Positions 1 to 10,932 of a stretch of 28,284 nt of DNA are shown piece by piece. The DNA is from Pleurobrachia bachei (lineage: Eukaryota; Ctenophora; Tentaculata; Cydippida; Pleurobrachiidae), in NCBI GenBank assembly GCA_000695325.1, contig AVPN01000797.1, positions 4,104 through 32,387 of the forward strand. Reading direction: 5' to 3'. Every line of letters starts with the position of its first letter. The stretch's first letter is position 1. The position numbers were made by a program, and so were the translations under genes. The notes beneath the pieces were generated by a model. The model had not been told where the DNA came from and did not search any database. It was given only the letters and a program-made list of their open reading frames with translations.

Positions 1-4
1 ATAC

Positions 5-2916
5 CTGTTGGAGTCCTTGAGATCCTCTACCAGTTCCTCAACCTTCTTGTCAGTACTGGCCCTTCTGCTGCTGGGTCCGGCCTGGTTGGCTCTCAGCTCA
101 TCTAACTCCCTCTGTAGTGCCTGGTTGTCAGCTCTATGGAATACATAGTGGATTAGAATTGGAAGGAAGTGGGATACAGTTTATCTGCTCAATCTAATTA
201 AAATTCAGTTCATCCTTCCACGCAAAACATAAAATTACTATAGGGTTCATATAATATCCCATTTACCTGAGAGCCTGATTGGCTGCAATGATTTCTCTCT
301 GCTTGTACCGAGCCCTTTCTAAGTTAGTTTTAGCATCTGTCAGGGTGGCCTTCAGCTGTCTGATCATATCGCTCTTCTTCTCACTGTCCGCCACTATCTC
401 CCTCTTGTCCTGGAAAGAGATGATGGTTGTTATGGTAACAGTTAGTGGTAACCATGGTAACACTAGTAATGTTAAGTGGTAACCATGGTAACACTTGGAG
501 GTAACCATGGTAACTATTGTGCACACAAACCTGGGTGATAGCATTTCTCAGTTCAGCCATCTTCTGTTCATCCACCTTCCTCTGTTTCTTAGTCCAGTCT
601 AGCTCAGCCTGGAGTTGGTCTATCGCATCGAGGTCATGTAGCTTTTCGTTCATACTCTCTATCACCGCATCCCTCTCTTGGATCTCAGCTGCAGGGGAGA
701 AGTGAGGTGTTGGGGAAGATGTGAAAACATGCTAGGAAATGTTTTGAATGAGGTGTGTTAGGTATAGGATGTTTGAGATTTATTATTGAGGTTGGTTGTT
801 AATTTGACCCCAATCAGGACTCTGCACATACCGATAAGGTCTGCGGTGTCCTTGTCAATGTAACTCTTCAGATCCTTGTAGTGGTTTTGCAGCTTCACCC
901 TCTCCTTATCCATCTTCTCAACCTGGGGGGTGGAGGAGAGTTAGATTTCAGGTGTCTGCTGTTTTGGGAGAGGATTTAGATTAGATTTCCTGTTTTGGGG
1001 GAGGAGTTAGACTTTAGGTTTCGTCTATAATTAGTATGAGTTTAGGGGTCAGCATTTTGTAGGGAGAATTGTTAGTTTTTAGATATAAACTGTGAGGAGT
1101 CTGGTCCTAGAAAAGATGCTAGTTAGATGAAAGATACCTACCTCTCCCAACAGTTGATCATATTTCTCCTGACTGACTCCCATCTCTGGAGGTAGTTCCC
1201 CTGATGCTGTGATGTTCTTCAGTTGCTCCTGCAGGTTCTCAACAGCCTCGTTCAACTGCTCGTTCTCTGTGGGGTAGTGAGTCAGGGGTTAAGCTTGGGC
1301 ATATGTGGTGTGAGAAAGCGGCAGGGGTTACAGTCTACAGATTCGATGGATGTGTTACCATGGTAACATTACCAGGGCACCAAGTCACGTACAAAGTACA
1401 CTAAACTACACACGTACGGAGGTATAGGTCATCTTCCTTTGTCTGGTGAAGGTACTCATTATCATCTAGGGCCCTCTTCAACTGTCCAATCTTCTTATCC
1501 TTCTCCTCCAAACTCTCCACCAGCTCCTTCTCTCCCTCCTCTAGGGCCTCCTTCAGCTCAACTAGCTGCTCTTCTAGGGCAACCTTGTCCTGTTTGGCTT
1601 CCTCCAGATCCGCTTTAGCCTGGACAACCTCATCTCCATCTACCTCGTCAGTGTTGACACCCTTCTCTTCCAGGACAATCTAGGGGTGGAGTTGAAGGGT
1701 TTAGAAAAAAACTTGTATGAAGAGATGGCTCAGATTTGAGATCCTAAAATGTAACTGTGACGATAAATGAAACCAAGGAAAACCCGAAAACTTTCCAGGC
1801 AACAAGTCAATAAATTAGTTAGTTCCTGACCTTGTATGCGGTGATATCTCTCTGGGCTGCTTTTAGTTGATCTTCAAGATCGTCCACAGCTGTTGCAAGT
1901 CTCTCACACTCCTCCAGCAACTTGTCCTCCTTGTCCTTTGCTGTATCTCTCTCCTCCTCTGTTTGGGTTATCTGGAGAAATAGAGGGTGATTAGTGGTCA
2001 GGGGAGGGGTCCATTGTCCAAGTTAGTAATACGTTAAGAGGTAGAACTTCTACCTCCCCAACTCCTATTATCTTCCACCGTATAAGATAATTGTATAGAA
2101 GTTGGGGGCTGGGGCCTCAATGGCAGGAACAAACAGAGAACTGAGACATGAATTTACCTGATCCTTTAGATCATCAATTTCATCTTTCAACGTTTGAATC
2201 TCCTCATCTCTCTTCTCCACCTCTTTCACTAACACCACACTCTCATCATTAACAAGATCTTGGAGTTCCAGAAACCGCTCTTTCAACTTCTTCCTCTTGT
2301 AGATCTCTTTTTTTAGCTCTTCCTTCAAGTTCTCGTTGTCCTACGGAAGGGTTGTGTCAAAATCAAAACAATGTCATAAAATGCTACTACATCTTAGCCC
2401 TATGGTTCTGCTGGTTAGAAATCGACCCCCCCCCCTTATAAACCGGTTCAGGTGACGAGATAACTGATTCGGAGAGGTATTGATCTGGTGGTAGGAAGGT
2501 TTCTAGAGAGGATGACACTGTGTTCTGGTTTCTGTTACAGTGGTTGTTATTGTCATGGTGACGACTGTTCATATCACTCAGTTCTGAACACTGATCCATG
2601 GCTCATGTTACTAAAATCAACAAGGGACGACTAAATGAGGATGCAATTCAATCAAAATTATAAGTAAAAACGCATCTCAGCCCTCAGGTGCAGTCAGGAT
2701 GCCGGATTTCCGGTGAGAAAGTACAACTACAAGCAGATGATACACATGAGAACGGGTGTTATATGTTGTAGCCAGCAATAGTTGTAAGTACAGCAAGAGA
2801 GAGAGAGAGGTTGACATGAGAGGGAGGGAACTGTAGACAGTTATATAGACCTTAAATGGAGAAATTACAGGGAGAAGAGATCGAAGATGGAGTGAGAGAG
2901 ATAGAGAGAGAGAGAG

Positions 2917-2985
<69 letters not shown>

Positions 2986-3717
2986 GAGAGATACAAGCAG
3001 AGAAAAATAAGGCGGTAGAGGGGCTCTCAAAGACTTTAGAGATGAGATTGTTACTATAACAATGGTGTACAGTGTTTGGTGAGGGAAGTGTATACAGACC
3101 TGGGATCAGGAGAACGAATGTTCAAACTGACACAGCAGCTGTGGGAGGTACAGACACAACCTATTTTATGGTATGAGCCCAAAATTTCTTGTCAATATTG
3201 GCACCCAGAATGATTCCCCCTATTTCCCTAGCGACCTATTGTTAGGTAGCCCGCCCCCAGCCCACCAACTCGCTACCAAAGTTAACCACCCGCCTACATT
3301 CCAGCTCCGAGTTCCTATACCTTCTCAAGTGTCTCAACTTTATCCTCATTCTCATATTTTGTAGCTGTAATTCCCCTCAGTTGGGCCTTCAGAAAGATTA
3401 TCTCCTCATCACCAAGATCCCTTTCTCTTCGGAGAGCGTTTATCAGGTCATCAACCTCTTCCTGAGCTTCAGCTCGCTGCTTCTCTAACTGATCAACTGT
3501 GTAGGAAAGAGGGATTATAACTTCATTTTCTGGTTTTATGAAGGAGCAATATTATACTTTATGAAGGATTAGTATTGTGTTTTATGAAGGAGCACATACC
3601 TGTGTTTCTGAATCGTCTCCGCTCCTCTTCCAGGAGAAGATGGGAGCCAAAGACATGTGTTGTACTGTCAGGCATTGCCCGATGATCCGCTAGCAACTGT
3701 GTGAGTACTCGATCACA
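5..3717 (-). CDS. Gene A exons 2-11: coiled-coil rod
   Basis: Ten short exons, separated by introns of 103-980 bp, encode about 508 residues rich in Glu, Lys, Leu and Gln with heptad spacing. Exon 2 begins CDRVLTQLLADHRAMPD and continues the folded tail of exon 1. Exon 3 (VDQLEKQRAEAQEEVDDL) opens the rod. Three junctions are phase 1 (exons 2/3, 6/7, 8/9), one is phase 2 (exons 10/11) and the others are phase 0. Breaks in the rod occur at NITASGELPPEMG in exon 7 and NQAGPSSRRASTD in exon 11, which may be hinges. Generic coiled-coil similarity to myosin tails or CEP proteins is expected and does not assign orthology. Confidence 0.85.
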
Positions 3718-4041
3718 CTAAAACGGGAAAGAAAAGTGAATGTTAGTCAAATATCGAATGGTATGAAACAATTTACAACTTAGACGGGTAAACTAAACAT
3801 AATGAACTATAATTTTAGTGATATCTAAAAATGAAAAGCAAGATCAAAGGCTAGATCTAATTTTGGAGCTCACTATATTTCACCAACACAAAAAATATAA
3901 AATAGCATTACAGCTCCTTCCCCCTGCCCAATGAAGAAACACAGAGCTCAGCAACATGAAGGAGAGATGCATCGTGATACCGAGTTAGAATTTGTGGAAA
4001 CATTCCAGGGACCGAGGAAAAGAGAGAGAGAGAGAGAGGTG

Positions 4042-4072
<31 letters not shown>

Positions 4073-7000
4073 GAAGATCAAAGATAGAGAGTGAGTGTTT
4101 GAGAAATCTGAGACGCCTCACAGCTGGCGACACTCACTAGGTAACCCGATTAGGGGTCCTAGAGGGGGGTGGAGACTGGAGAAATAGAGAGTGACACTTG
4201 AGAATAGCTGGGAGAGAAAAGGGAGAGTGACATTTGAGAATAGGAGAGAGAAAGTAGAATTTGTTTTATTGAGTGGAGAGAGAGAAAGTTTGAATGTTGA
4301 TCAAGGGTGAAAATTAGCTGGAATTACTGTGGGTATCGGATCACTACTGCACATCCCAGATCATTGTTTAGTCTGCTGCTGCACTGACACACAGAAACAT
4401 AAATATGCACCGAACTGATCGACGGAATATACCGAATTGAGAATAATAATCTCACCTTTCCCTTGAAGCTCCTCTCTTTCTCCCCATCCTTCCTCTCCAT
4501 CTCAATGAAATGAAGCATCAACATAACCTTCCTATAAATCTCCAAATCCTCAGAATTCCTCCAAAACCTACTATCCATATGCTCCAACGTATCAATGGCA
4601 TGCTCCCTCCGATCCGGGTCCTCCAACAGGAACATCGACATTTCGAGAAGTGTGTAAAGGGTGAACTCAGTGTGCTCGTTCAGCTTCCCGACCATTACCT
4701 TTAACCGTTTCCTCAAACTGTGGATCGTCTCTGTGTTGGTGGTACAACAGGGACACGTGGGAAGGAGACAGGCAGGTTCAACATCTGGGAGGTGGTGGAG
4801 AGACAGAAGGTTGTAGAAACTTAGTTCACCCGTGGTAGATACTTGGGATGTCCTAGTCCATTGGGCGATTTCCTGCTGGGGAGTTCTGTTGTGATCACCT
4901 TCCCTTGGAACTCGGTTTAGGAAAGGTCCATCAGTTCCACCGTACAATAACAACTCATTCCTCCGGTCAAGGTTCCTTCCATAGGTGAACCTCCGTGTGA
5001 AATCAGGGGTAGAGATACAAGTATTTTGGTGCTGTTCGGTCGAGAAGTCGGTCTGAGTTCCGAGTGAGGTCCTAGTGAGACAGGGGGTGAAGATGGAGGA
5101 AGTCCTGTAGATCCCAGATTGGGAGGAAACTGGGCTTGGAACTGGAGTGGTATCGTTGGAGTTTCCAAACTGGTCAGCATCAATGATTTCTTCAAAACTA
5201 ACATCGGGAAGGGTGGAGGAGGAGTAAGATGGGGATCTAACTGCCATTCTCCTCTCCTCGTCTTCTTTTCTTAGCCTCTCTACTTCTTCTCTTAGCTCCT
5301 CTGCTTCTATTCTTAACCTTTCTTCTTCTACTCTTCTCTTTTCCTCTTCTTCTTGCTTTAGCCTCTCTGCTTCTCTTTCTTTTTCGAGTTGCTGCCTAAT
5401 CCTCTCAATCTCCTCCCGTGCTATCCGTTTCTCTTCTTCTATCTTCTTCTTTTCTTCTTCTTCTTTCTTCCTAGCTTCCTCCCGGGATGCCTCTTCCTCT
5501 AATCTCCTCTGCTCCTCTTCCTCCGCCCGCTTCTTCTGCGCTCTCACAATCTCAGCAAACTTGTTTGAATAACTCACCATCTTTCTGATCTTCTTAGCAG
5601 CATTATACATCCTCTTCTCAACATCTCGGGGTATCTCACAAATCTCCCCCTGTTCAATCTCTAACCTTCTCGCTTCCTGCCTCTTCTGGGACTCAATCAT
5701 CCTCTTAGCGATGTGATCCGGTATATCGCACACCTCCCCCTCTAACTTTATCCTCCTAGTCCTGGGCTGCTGTCTCTGTGCTACTAGCTTCCTGACATGG
5801 TCCCAGTTCCTAGCCGGGGATTTCTTCTCGGGTTCAGGAGGGGCGGGTTTCCGTGGTACCTGGAATCTCCGCCCCGTTCTCATGATATAATCCACCTCCT
5901 CAGGGGTATATTCTGCTGAGAGGAGAGACCGTAGAGCGGCCCAGGCTGCTGAATCCCTAACTGGCAGGATAACAGTTTGATATCCTCTGATCATCTCAGC
6001 ATCTCTCTCAAATTCTCGTTTTAGATTCTCCTGCGCCTCGTGGTATCGAGCACTAACGGCCTCTAAATCTCCCTCATTCGACTCCCTAACTCGGCTAATC
6101 CTCCTTCTAATGGGATCCTTCTCAGGATCATAGAATGGTTCTGCGCTCAATCTCCCAGCCAACTTCTCTCTAGCCTTCATGAACTGGCTCTTCTTATCCT
6201 GGAGGGTGGATCTACAGAAACTCAGGATCTCCGTCAGTTCGTCAGTCGCAGCGGAGGTCGCACTATCACTAGCTGATATCAAACTGAGCACCCTCTCAAT
6301 CGCTGTATCTTCATCTACCTCACCTGTATTCTGGATCAACATCTGATAAAGATCACCTAGCTCACTCTCACCCCTGTTCTCCAGTATCTTTTCAGCTGTT
6401 TCAATCACCCTTTTCTGGTCCTCAGTAAGAGGATCTATTTCATCTGCCACTGGGTAATCAGAAGCATCTAATGTTCGTTCAAGATCCTGAACTAGCGTCG
6501 CCACGTTCTCCGAACTCTTAGAGTGGAGAATCTTCATAGCTGTCTCAAGGACGATACTATGGGAGCTCTTGGCTGCAGCGATCTCCTCCTTCAGCACTAT
6601 TGTATCATCGTACAGCTCTGAATCCAGGACAGATTCGGTGAGAGAAGTGGCAGAGGCCAGTTGAAGGAGACCCCGACTTGTGGTAACAGTTGATTCAGGT
6701 CCAAAGTAGGCGATCTCTTCCGAATCTGTAGCAGCGGTGATGGAAGAACCACTGTGTAGAGTGAAACCCGGGGTGTATGCACCACTTTCAGATGTGGACG
6801 GTTCATCCTCTTCAGGGTCAATTATTATTGAGGTCAGCAGGACTGGCAGGGAACTGTGGTGCTCGGAGGGAAAGTCCCAGCTGGGGTGGTAACTGGATGG
6901 AATATCATCCTCCTCTTCTTCTTCTTCCTCATTCTCCTCTTCTGGGTGTTGACTCTGTTGTAGTTCCACCTCCTCTATCTCTTCCTCTTCACTTTCACTG

Positions 7001-8811
7001 AGAGGGGACTCTACCACACTCTCACTAACCACCTCGCCTTCACTCATCCCGCCATCCTCTTCATCAGCCTGGATCTCAGGCTGACTGTGACTCATGGAGG
7101 TGCTGCTACTAGCGGTCTCAGTCCACGATATATGGGACTTTTTACTGTATGTTATCGTTACTTGACTCTTGGTAGGGGACTGGATGTAAACTGCAACGGG
7201 GGATCGGTACTCGTCATAGTAAAACTCAAGGTTGTCTGGATTGTGGCTGTCATTGGAGATGTCTGTCACACTCACACCCTCATCTTGAGTGACATCCTCG
7301 ACGCTAATTGATAGTTCACCCTCGCTACCACTTTCTAGGCGGTGATCGGGACTCTGATCTCTGTTCTCTCCTCCACTTTCTGGGCGGTCATCAGGACTCT
7401 GTTCTCTGTTCCGATGTCTTTCCCGTGACTCACTGTCATCTCGTTCGGGGCTTTGTGACCGAGTGGTGGTCGGACCATCATTGGTGTGTTGTGAAGGAGC
7501 GTGATCTGGTGCAGCATGGTGTACAACCTCCTGAACCTCTACCACATCCTCACTCTCACTACTACTTTCCTCATCTTGTTGGAGGTACTGTTTGTAGGAG
7601 TGACTAGACACTTCCTGAATGTCTTCCTCACTGTCGTGGAGAATCACTGAATCATTATCATCATGCGAGTAAACAATCATTGATCCTTCATCATCTGATG
7701 CTCCTTCATTAAACTTTTCATCGTTTTCCTCAGATACCCCAGTTGATGTATTGTACGATCGCGATCTTCCTAGAGGATGGACAGAGCTACCACTTATTTC
7801 AATACTTGTTCCACTCTTTCCTCCTGAACTTCCTTTCTTATCTGATCTGGACTCCTCTGATCTCGAGTCCACTGATCTGGGCTCCTCAAATTTTGACCTT
7901 GACCCGTGGCTCGATCTTGACCCCTCAGTAAACACTGAGTTCTCCTCCGTAAAGTCATCCTCAGCCGGAGATCCAGTGAAACTGGGTGAGCTCTTTACAT
8001 TGGGGAGAGAGTTCTGGGAGAGAGATCTGAGGAGGGTACTACCCAGCTCCTTTATTTCATCCTTCACTTCAGAAGCAGCTGACACTGATGTTTGGATGCT
8101 ACTAGCATCACTAGGCTCAGGGGAAATCAAGTCGTCAGTGTGATCATATTGGTACGAGCCTTCGCTGTATATGGAGACTGTTGTTTTCTTTGATGAATGT
8201 CGACTCGATGATTTCTCAGAATGTTTTCGAGAGGAAGATCGAGATCTAGATGATTCTGACTTCTCACTGCTTCTAGAAGACTTGCTCGATTCCGACTTCC
8301 CTTTCCTAGAAGACTTACTCGATATAGACGTCTCGCTTCTGGTAAACTTCCGAGATTCTGACTTTTCTTTTCTTGAAGACTTGCTAGATTCTGATTTTCT
8401 TGAAGATCGACTGGTAACATCTTCACTTTGTTCAGAGCTACTTTGAGTGGCAACAATCCTTGACACCCCCTCTTCACTCACCATCACCACCGCAGTAACT
8501 CCCTTCTGCTTCTTAGAGGAAGACGATGAAGATGATGTTGATTTGGTGCGTTTGGATGACGATGACGCGCTCTGTGGTGAGGGGGACCGGGTTGATTCCG
8601 CCCCGAAATGGGTCACATTCGTACTGCCACTACCAGAGTTCTGATTAGAACTATCCTGGGTCACTTCATGAGTATTTCCCCCATCATGGGAGTGGTCCTG
8701 CTCCTCTTCGTACACAGGAGAGTAGCTCCTCTGTTCAGATTGCTGCCGGCTAGAACTGGATAGAGAGATGGAAGATGATGAGGATTCTGATCTGTCACTG
8801 CTGCTAGTCAT
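5..8811 (-). CDS. Gene A: large Ser-rich and coiled-coil protein, 11 exons visible, 3' end beyond window
   Basis: Not recognised as a named family. I chained 11 exons by GT-AG sites and matching phases (minus strand, 5' to 3'): 8811-4456, 3717-3600, 3496-3321, 2340-2158, 1971-1831, 1679-1418, 1266-1142, 922-832, 688-531, 409-267, 133-5. Every junction keeps the frame open, giving about 1,960 residues without a stop. The last exon ends at a donor (GTAT at 4-1), so the gene continues outside. The N-terminal 500 residues are Ser-rich and low in complexity, residues about 520-720 are acidic, about 1090-1190 form an E/R/K-rich single helix or coiled coil, and exons 3-11 are almost pure heptad-like coiled coil. 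No signal peptide or membrane segment is visible. The architecture suggests a cytoskeletal, centrosomal or ciliary scaffold, but that is inference from composition only. The start ATG is preceded directly by an in-frame TAA. Confidence 0.85.
447..514. repeat. Three GGTAACCATGGTAAC units in gene A intron 9
   Basis: The 15-mer occurs at 447-461, 478-492 and 500-514, within the 121 bp intron between exons 9 and 10. It is nearly palindromic around CCATGG and is the complement of the TTACCATGG repeats found in the FCHO gene at 24541-24790. It resembles the RFX X-box but has an imperfect half-site. Confidence 0.9.
1354..1367. repeat. Perfect 14 bp palindrome GTTACCATGGTAAC
   Basis: A single perfect palindrome in the intron between gene A exons 6 and 7. 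It fits the RFX X-box consensus (GTHNYY-AT-RRNAAC). The same motif family is repeated elsewhere in the window, so it may be repeat-derived rather than regulatory. Confidence 0.6.
2341..3320 (-). other. Gene A intron 3 with long GA microsatellite
   Basis: This is the longest intron of gene A (980 bp). It joins exon 3 (phase 0 end) to exon 4 (phase 0 start). It contains a GA tract on the plus strand (CT in the sense of the gene) and a poly-C run near 2427-2435. No extra exon in a compatible phase was convincing. Confidence 0.7.
2891..2990. repeat. (GA)n microsatellite
   Basis: About 100 bp of GA dinucleotides with a few interruptions, inside gene A intron 3. It creates spurious RE-rich or SL-rich open frames on both strands. 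Confidence 0.97.
3718..4455 (-). other. Gene A intron 1 with GA-rich tract
   Basis: A 738 bp intron between the giant first exon and exon 2. It holds a GA tract at about 4020-4070 and degenerate GAGAGA-rich sequence up to about 4280. No coding signal was seen. Confidence 0.75.
4456..8811 (-). CDS. Gene A exon 1: Ser-rich, acidic and coiled-coil N-terminal 1,452 residues
   Basis: One uninterrupted 4,356 bp coding exon ends in phase 0 at a strong donor (AAAG|GTGAG). Order within it: poly-Ser and repeated SSRKxKSESSK-like units (residues about 135-215), Ser/Glu/Asp-rich disorder, an E-run near 627-637, a helical stretch near 850-1010, two tandem copies of a motif reading E(G/Q)GE(V/I)C(D/E)IP followed by (I/V)xKRM (residues about 1020-1066), then a charged helix of EEEE/RR/KK blocks. 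The last 110 residues differ: they start with a Cys cluster (CLLPTCPCC, residue about 1348) and contain predicted helices rich in Leu, Met and Phe, resembling a small folded domain. The exon is far longer than the 90-260 bp exons after it, so it may have arisen by intron loss or grown by repeat expansion. Function unknown. Confidence 0.85.
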
Positions 8812-8845
8812 TTATAGCTGGGATTTGATATCCCTGATTCGTAAG

Positions 8846-8880
8846 AAACACTTCTGGGAAACACTAAACACTTCTGGGAA
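8846..8880. repeat. Tandem duplication AAACACTTCTGGGAA, period 20 bp
   Basis: Two copies at 8846-8860 and 8866-8880, starting 35 bp upstream of the gene A start codon. They lie in its likely 5' UTR or promoter. Confidence 0.85.
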
Positions 8881-9934
8881 TGATCCTCTGTAAAGATTGT
8901 AGTACGGCGGCCGGTGGGATGAGTAGTACTATCAGTTATAGTACTGTGAAACAATTTGCTGGTTCAAGCAAGTATAGCAGATCAGAGCACACGTAACGGT
9001 ATATAGCACACACAGAATTCAGTGTTGTGTTTGTTTGGATAACACTACGTTTTACACATCTCTCTGACTTTCTCTCTCTCTCTCTCTCTATCTCTCTGAG
9101 CGTTTCATCATAGCTAGGTAAACATATTCCATCAACAGTGAAATTGAGCATATTCTGTTTCACCAGTACGGCTGTCGCATTTTAAAACAAGTATCAGATT
9201 GTCAATTGACAGCTCAGCTATGATTCTAGTGACGTGTGAGTGAGAGGAAGAAGAGAGGGAGAGAACGGTTGTATCAAGTTAGTAAACATAGATTTATTAA
9301 TGACGATCAAAATAAAATACCTTTTATTTCAGTGGCGTGTTTGTTTCCTCTTCCTTTTTTCTCGTCTCACGTTTTATTGTACCATAAATCTTGCTGGAGA
9401 AATATAGAAGTTATGAAAAGAAACTTGGAAAATTTAGAAAAAAGATGAAGCAATCTAAGTTAGAGTAGTCTTCATAGAAGTTCAAATAAGGTTGGTCAAT
9501 CTAAGTAATCTAAGCAAAATTCAATACGAGTAGGGAACATGGAATAGTCAAGAGAGGGTCAAAGAGACTTGAGGGAGGGAGAGAGAGAAGAATGTATTAC
9601 GGGTAAGTTCCATGAGGCGCCATGGCCTATATCACGGGTATAATATATCTGATTTTGTATGTACACCTGGAGCAAAAGAAAACAAAGTGTAAAGGGAGAA
9701 GTGAGGACTCTGCTCTAGAGGGCATGGGGTACTAAAATAGAGGTATGTAGACAAAGCCTCTGTAATATGTTACAACTACACGCTACAAGCTGTTGTATAG
9801 TAGGACATAAACTTAGCGGTTGAGATATCTCTTTGCTCTTCCTTTCTTTATATTTATTTTTATCCAAGAGACTCCCTGGCCTCTCAGCTCTCTCTATATA
9901 CCCCTCTACGAAGCGAGCATTTAGAGAAGAGTTG

Positions 9935-9948
9935 GTTACCATAGGAAC
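9935..9948. promoter_or_regulatory. Candidate RFX X-box GTTACCATAGGAAC
   Basis: Matches GTHNYY-AT-RRNAAC at all positions and is not part of a tandem array here. It lies about 1.1 kb upstream of the gene A start, which is far for a classical ciliary X-box. A chance match is possible. Confidence 0.3.
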
Positions 9949-10230
9949 GCTACCAATATGCGCATATCTAATCAGATACCCTACTAGAATAATACTACTT
10001 GTCCAGTATCTTACAGAGAACCCTAGAAATAAAACTCATATGACCCCCAACCATATTTATTTGTTCGAGATTCTCATTCTAAACACCCCAATACAAGCAA
10101 ATTTTATCAAACCCCTGCGAAATGTTTATGTTTCTCTCTCAAAATCTCTGTTCCTACTCAAGACATTCCATTCACTTCTAATATCTCTCTCACTCCAGTA
10201 TCCCTTCTGCTTGATGTCAATTTATCCCGA

Positions 10231-10303
10231 TATGAAGCGGTGAGAGAGAGAGGGAGAGAGAGAGAGGGAGAGAGAGAGAGAGAGATTGAGAGAGAGAGAG
10301 ATA
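10231..10303. repeat. (GA)n microsatellite
   Basis: Interrupted GA dinucleotide tract of about 70 bp in the intergenic region. Confidence 0.95.
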
Positions 10304-10854
10304 TATGACATGCTTTACTCATATCGATATATCAGCTACATACAGATAATGATATCTATTCTTCCCATTTCTTACACTGAAATGAAGGACTTGGACCGCT
10401 AGATGGAAGGGACCCTGAAAAACAAAGACGCTATTAATTCCATACTGTGAAGAGATTTAATTTATCTAAAATTAATAACCTCCCTGGACTAAAGCCAACA
10501 AGGTGGTACCACAGCTGATGTGGAGATCGGAGAGAAAGAAACATGAACACCGGAGACAGACAGAGAGAGAGGTAGCAGGTGCGACGATCAAGCTTGATCA
10601 GCTAGGGTCCCTTCTCCACGTTCAAGGTGAGAGGCGCTAGCTGATAATCATGGAATGGAAGAGATGGCTTAATATCGAGCTGCTGCTGTACTAGATTGAG
10701 TTACAGAGAAGTAGTAGCCAGGTACGTCCCAGTCATGATATTATACTGGACGTGACTCGTTACTCTGTCAGGTGCCTTCATCATCTCTCGTGGAGACCGT
10801 TTGAACTCTAAAGATATTAGATAAGACAATCAGCATGCAAAGTTTCAAACACGT

Positions 10855-10932
10855 ATTCTGAAAAAATGCTTAAAATTCTTGAAAAATCGAAATAATACGA
10901 TTAAAGAAAAGTTTTAGGTATCTTGTGGACCT
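10855..10932 (+). mobile_element. Half copy (right arm) of TTAA-flanked foldback MITE
   Basis: These 78 bp match the right arm of the complete element at 17454-17811 with only a few mismatches. They end in the same CTTGTGGACCT followed by TTAA (10933-10936). The left arm and centre are absent, so this is a truncated relic or a solo arm. Confidence 0.85.

Larger units (their letters stand above)
8812..10854. other. Intergenic, upstream of gene A; no gene seen
   Basis: This stretch holds CT/GA tracts (about 9068-9098 and 10231-10303) and AT-rich unique sequence. Open frames here (for example 9833-10243) are of chance length, with no domain and no splice support. One good X-box-like site lies at 9935-9948. 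The promoter of gene A should be here, but no TATA or initiator site can be fixed. Confidence 0.6.

Noticed and set aside
2677-3059. Open frames on both strands rich in Ser-Leu or Arg-Glu repeats
   Set aside because: They are produced by the GA microsatellite in gene A intron 3 and have no splice or composition support.
7087-8644. Plus-strand open frames opposite gene A exon 1
   Set aside because: They are shadows of the Ser/Glu-rich coding frame on the minus strand.
9833-10243. 136-residue plus-strand open frame in the intergenic region
   Set aside because: No recognisable domain or repeat structure, no flanking splice pattern, and a length expected by chance in AT-rich DNA.
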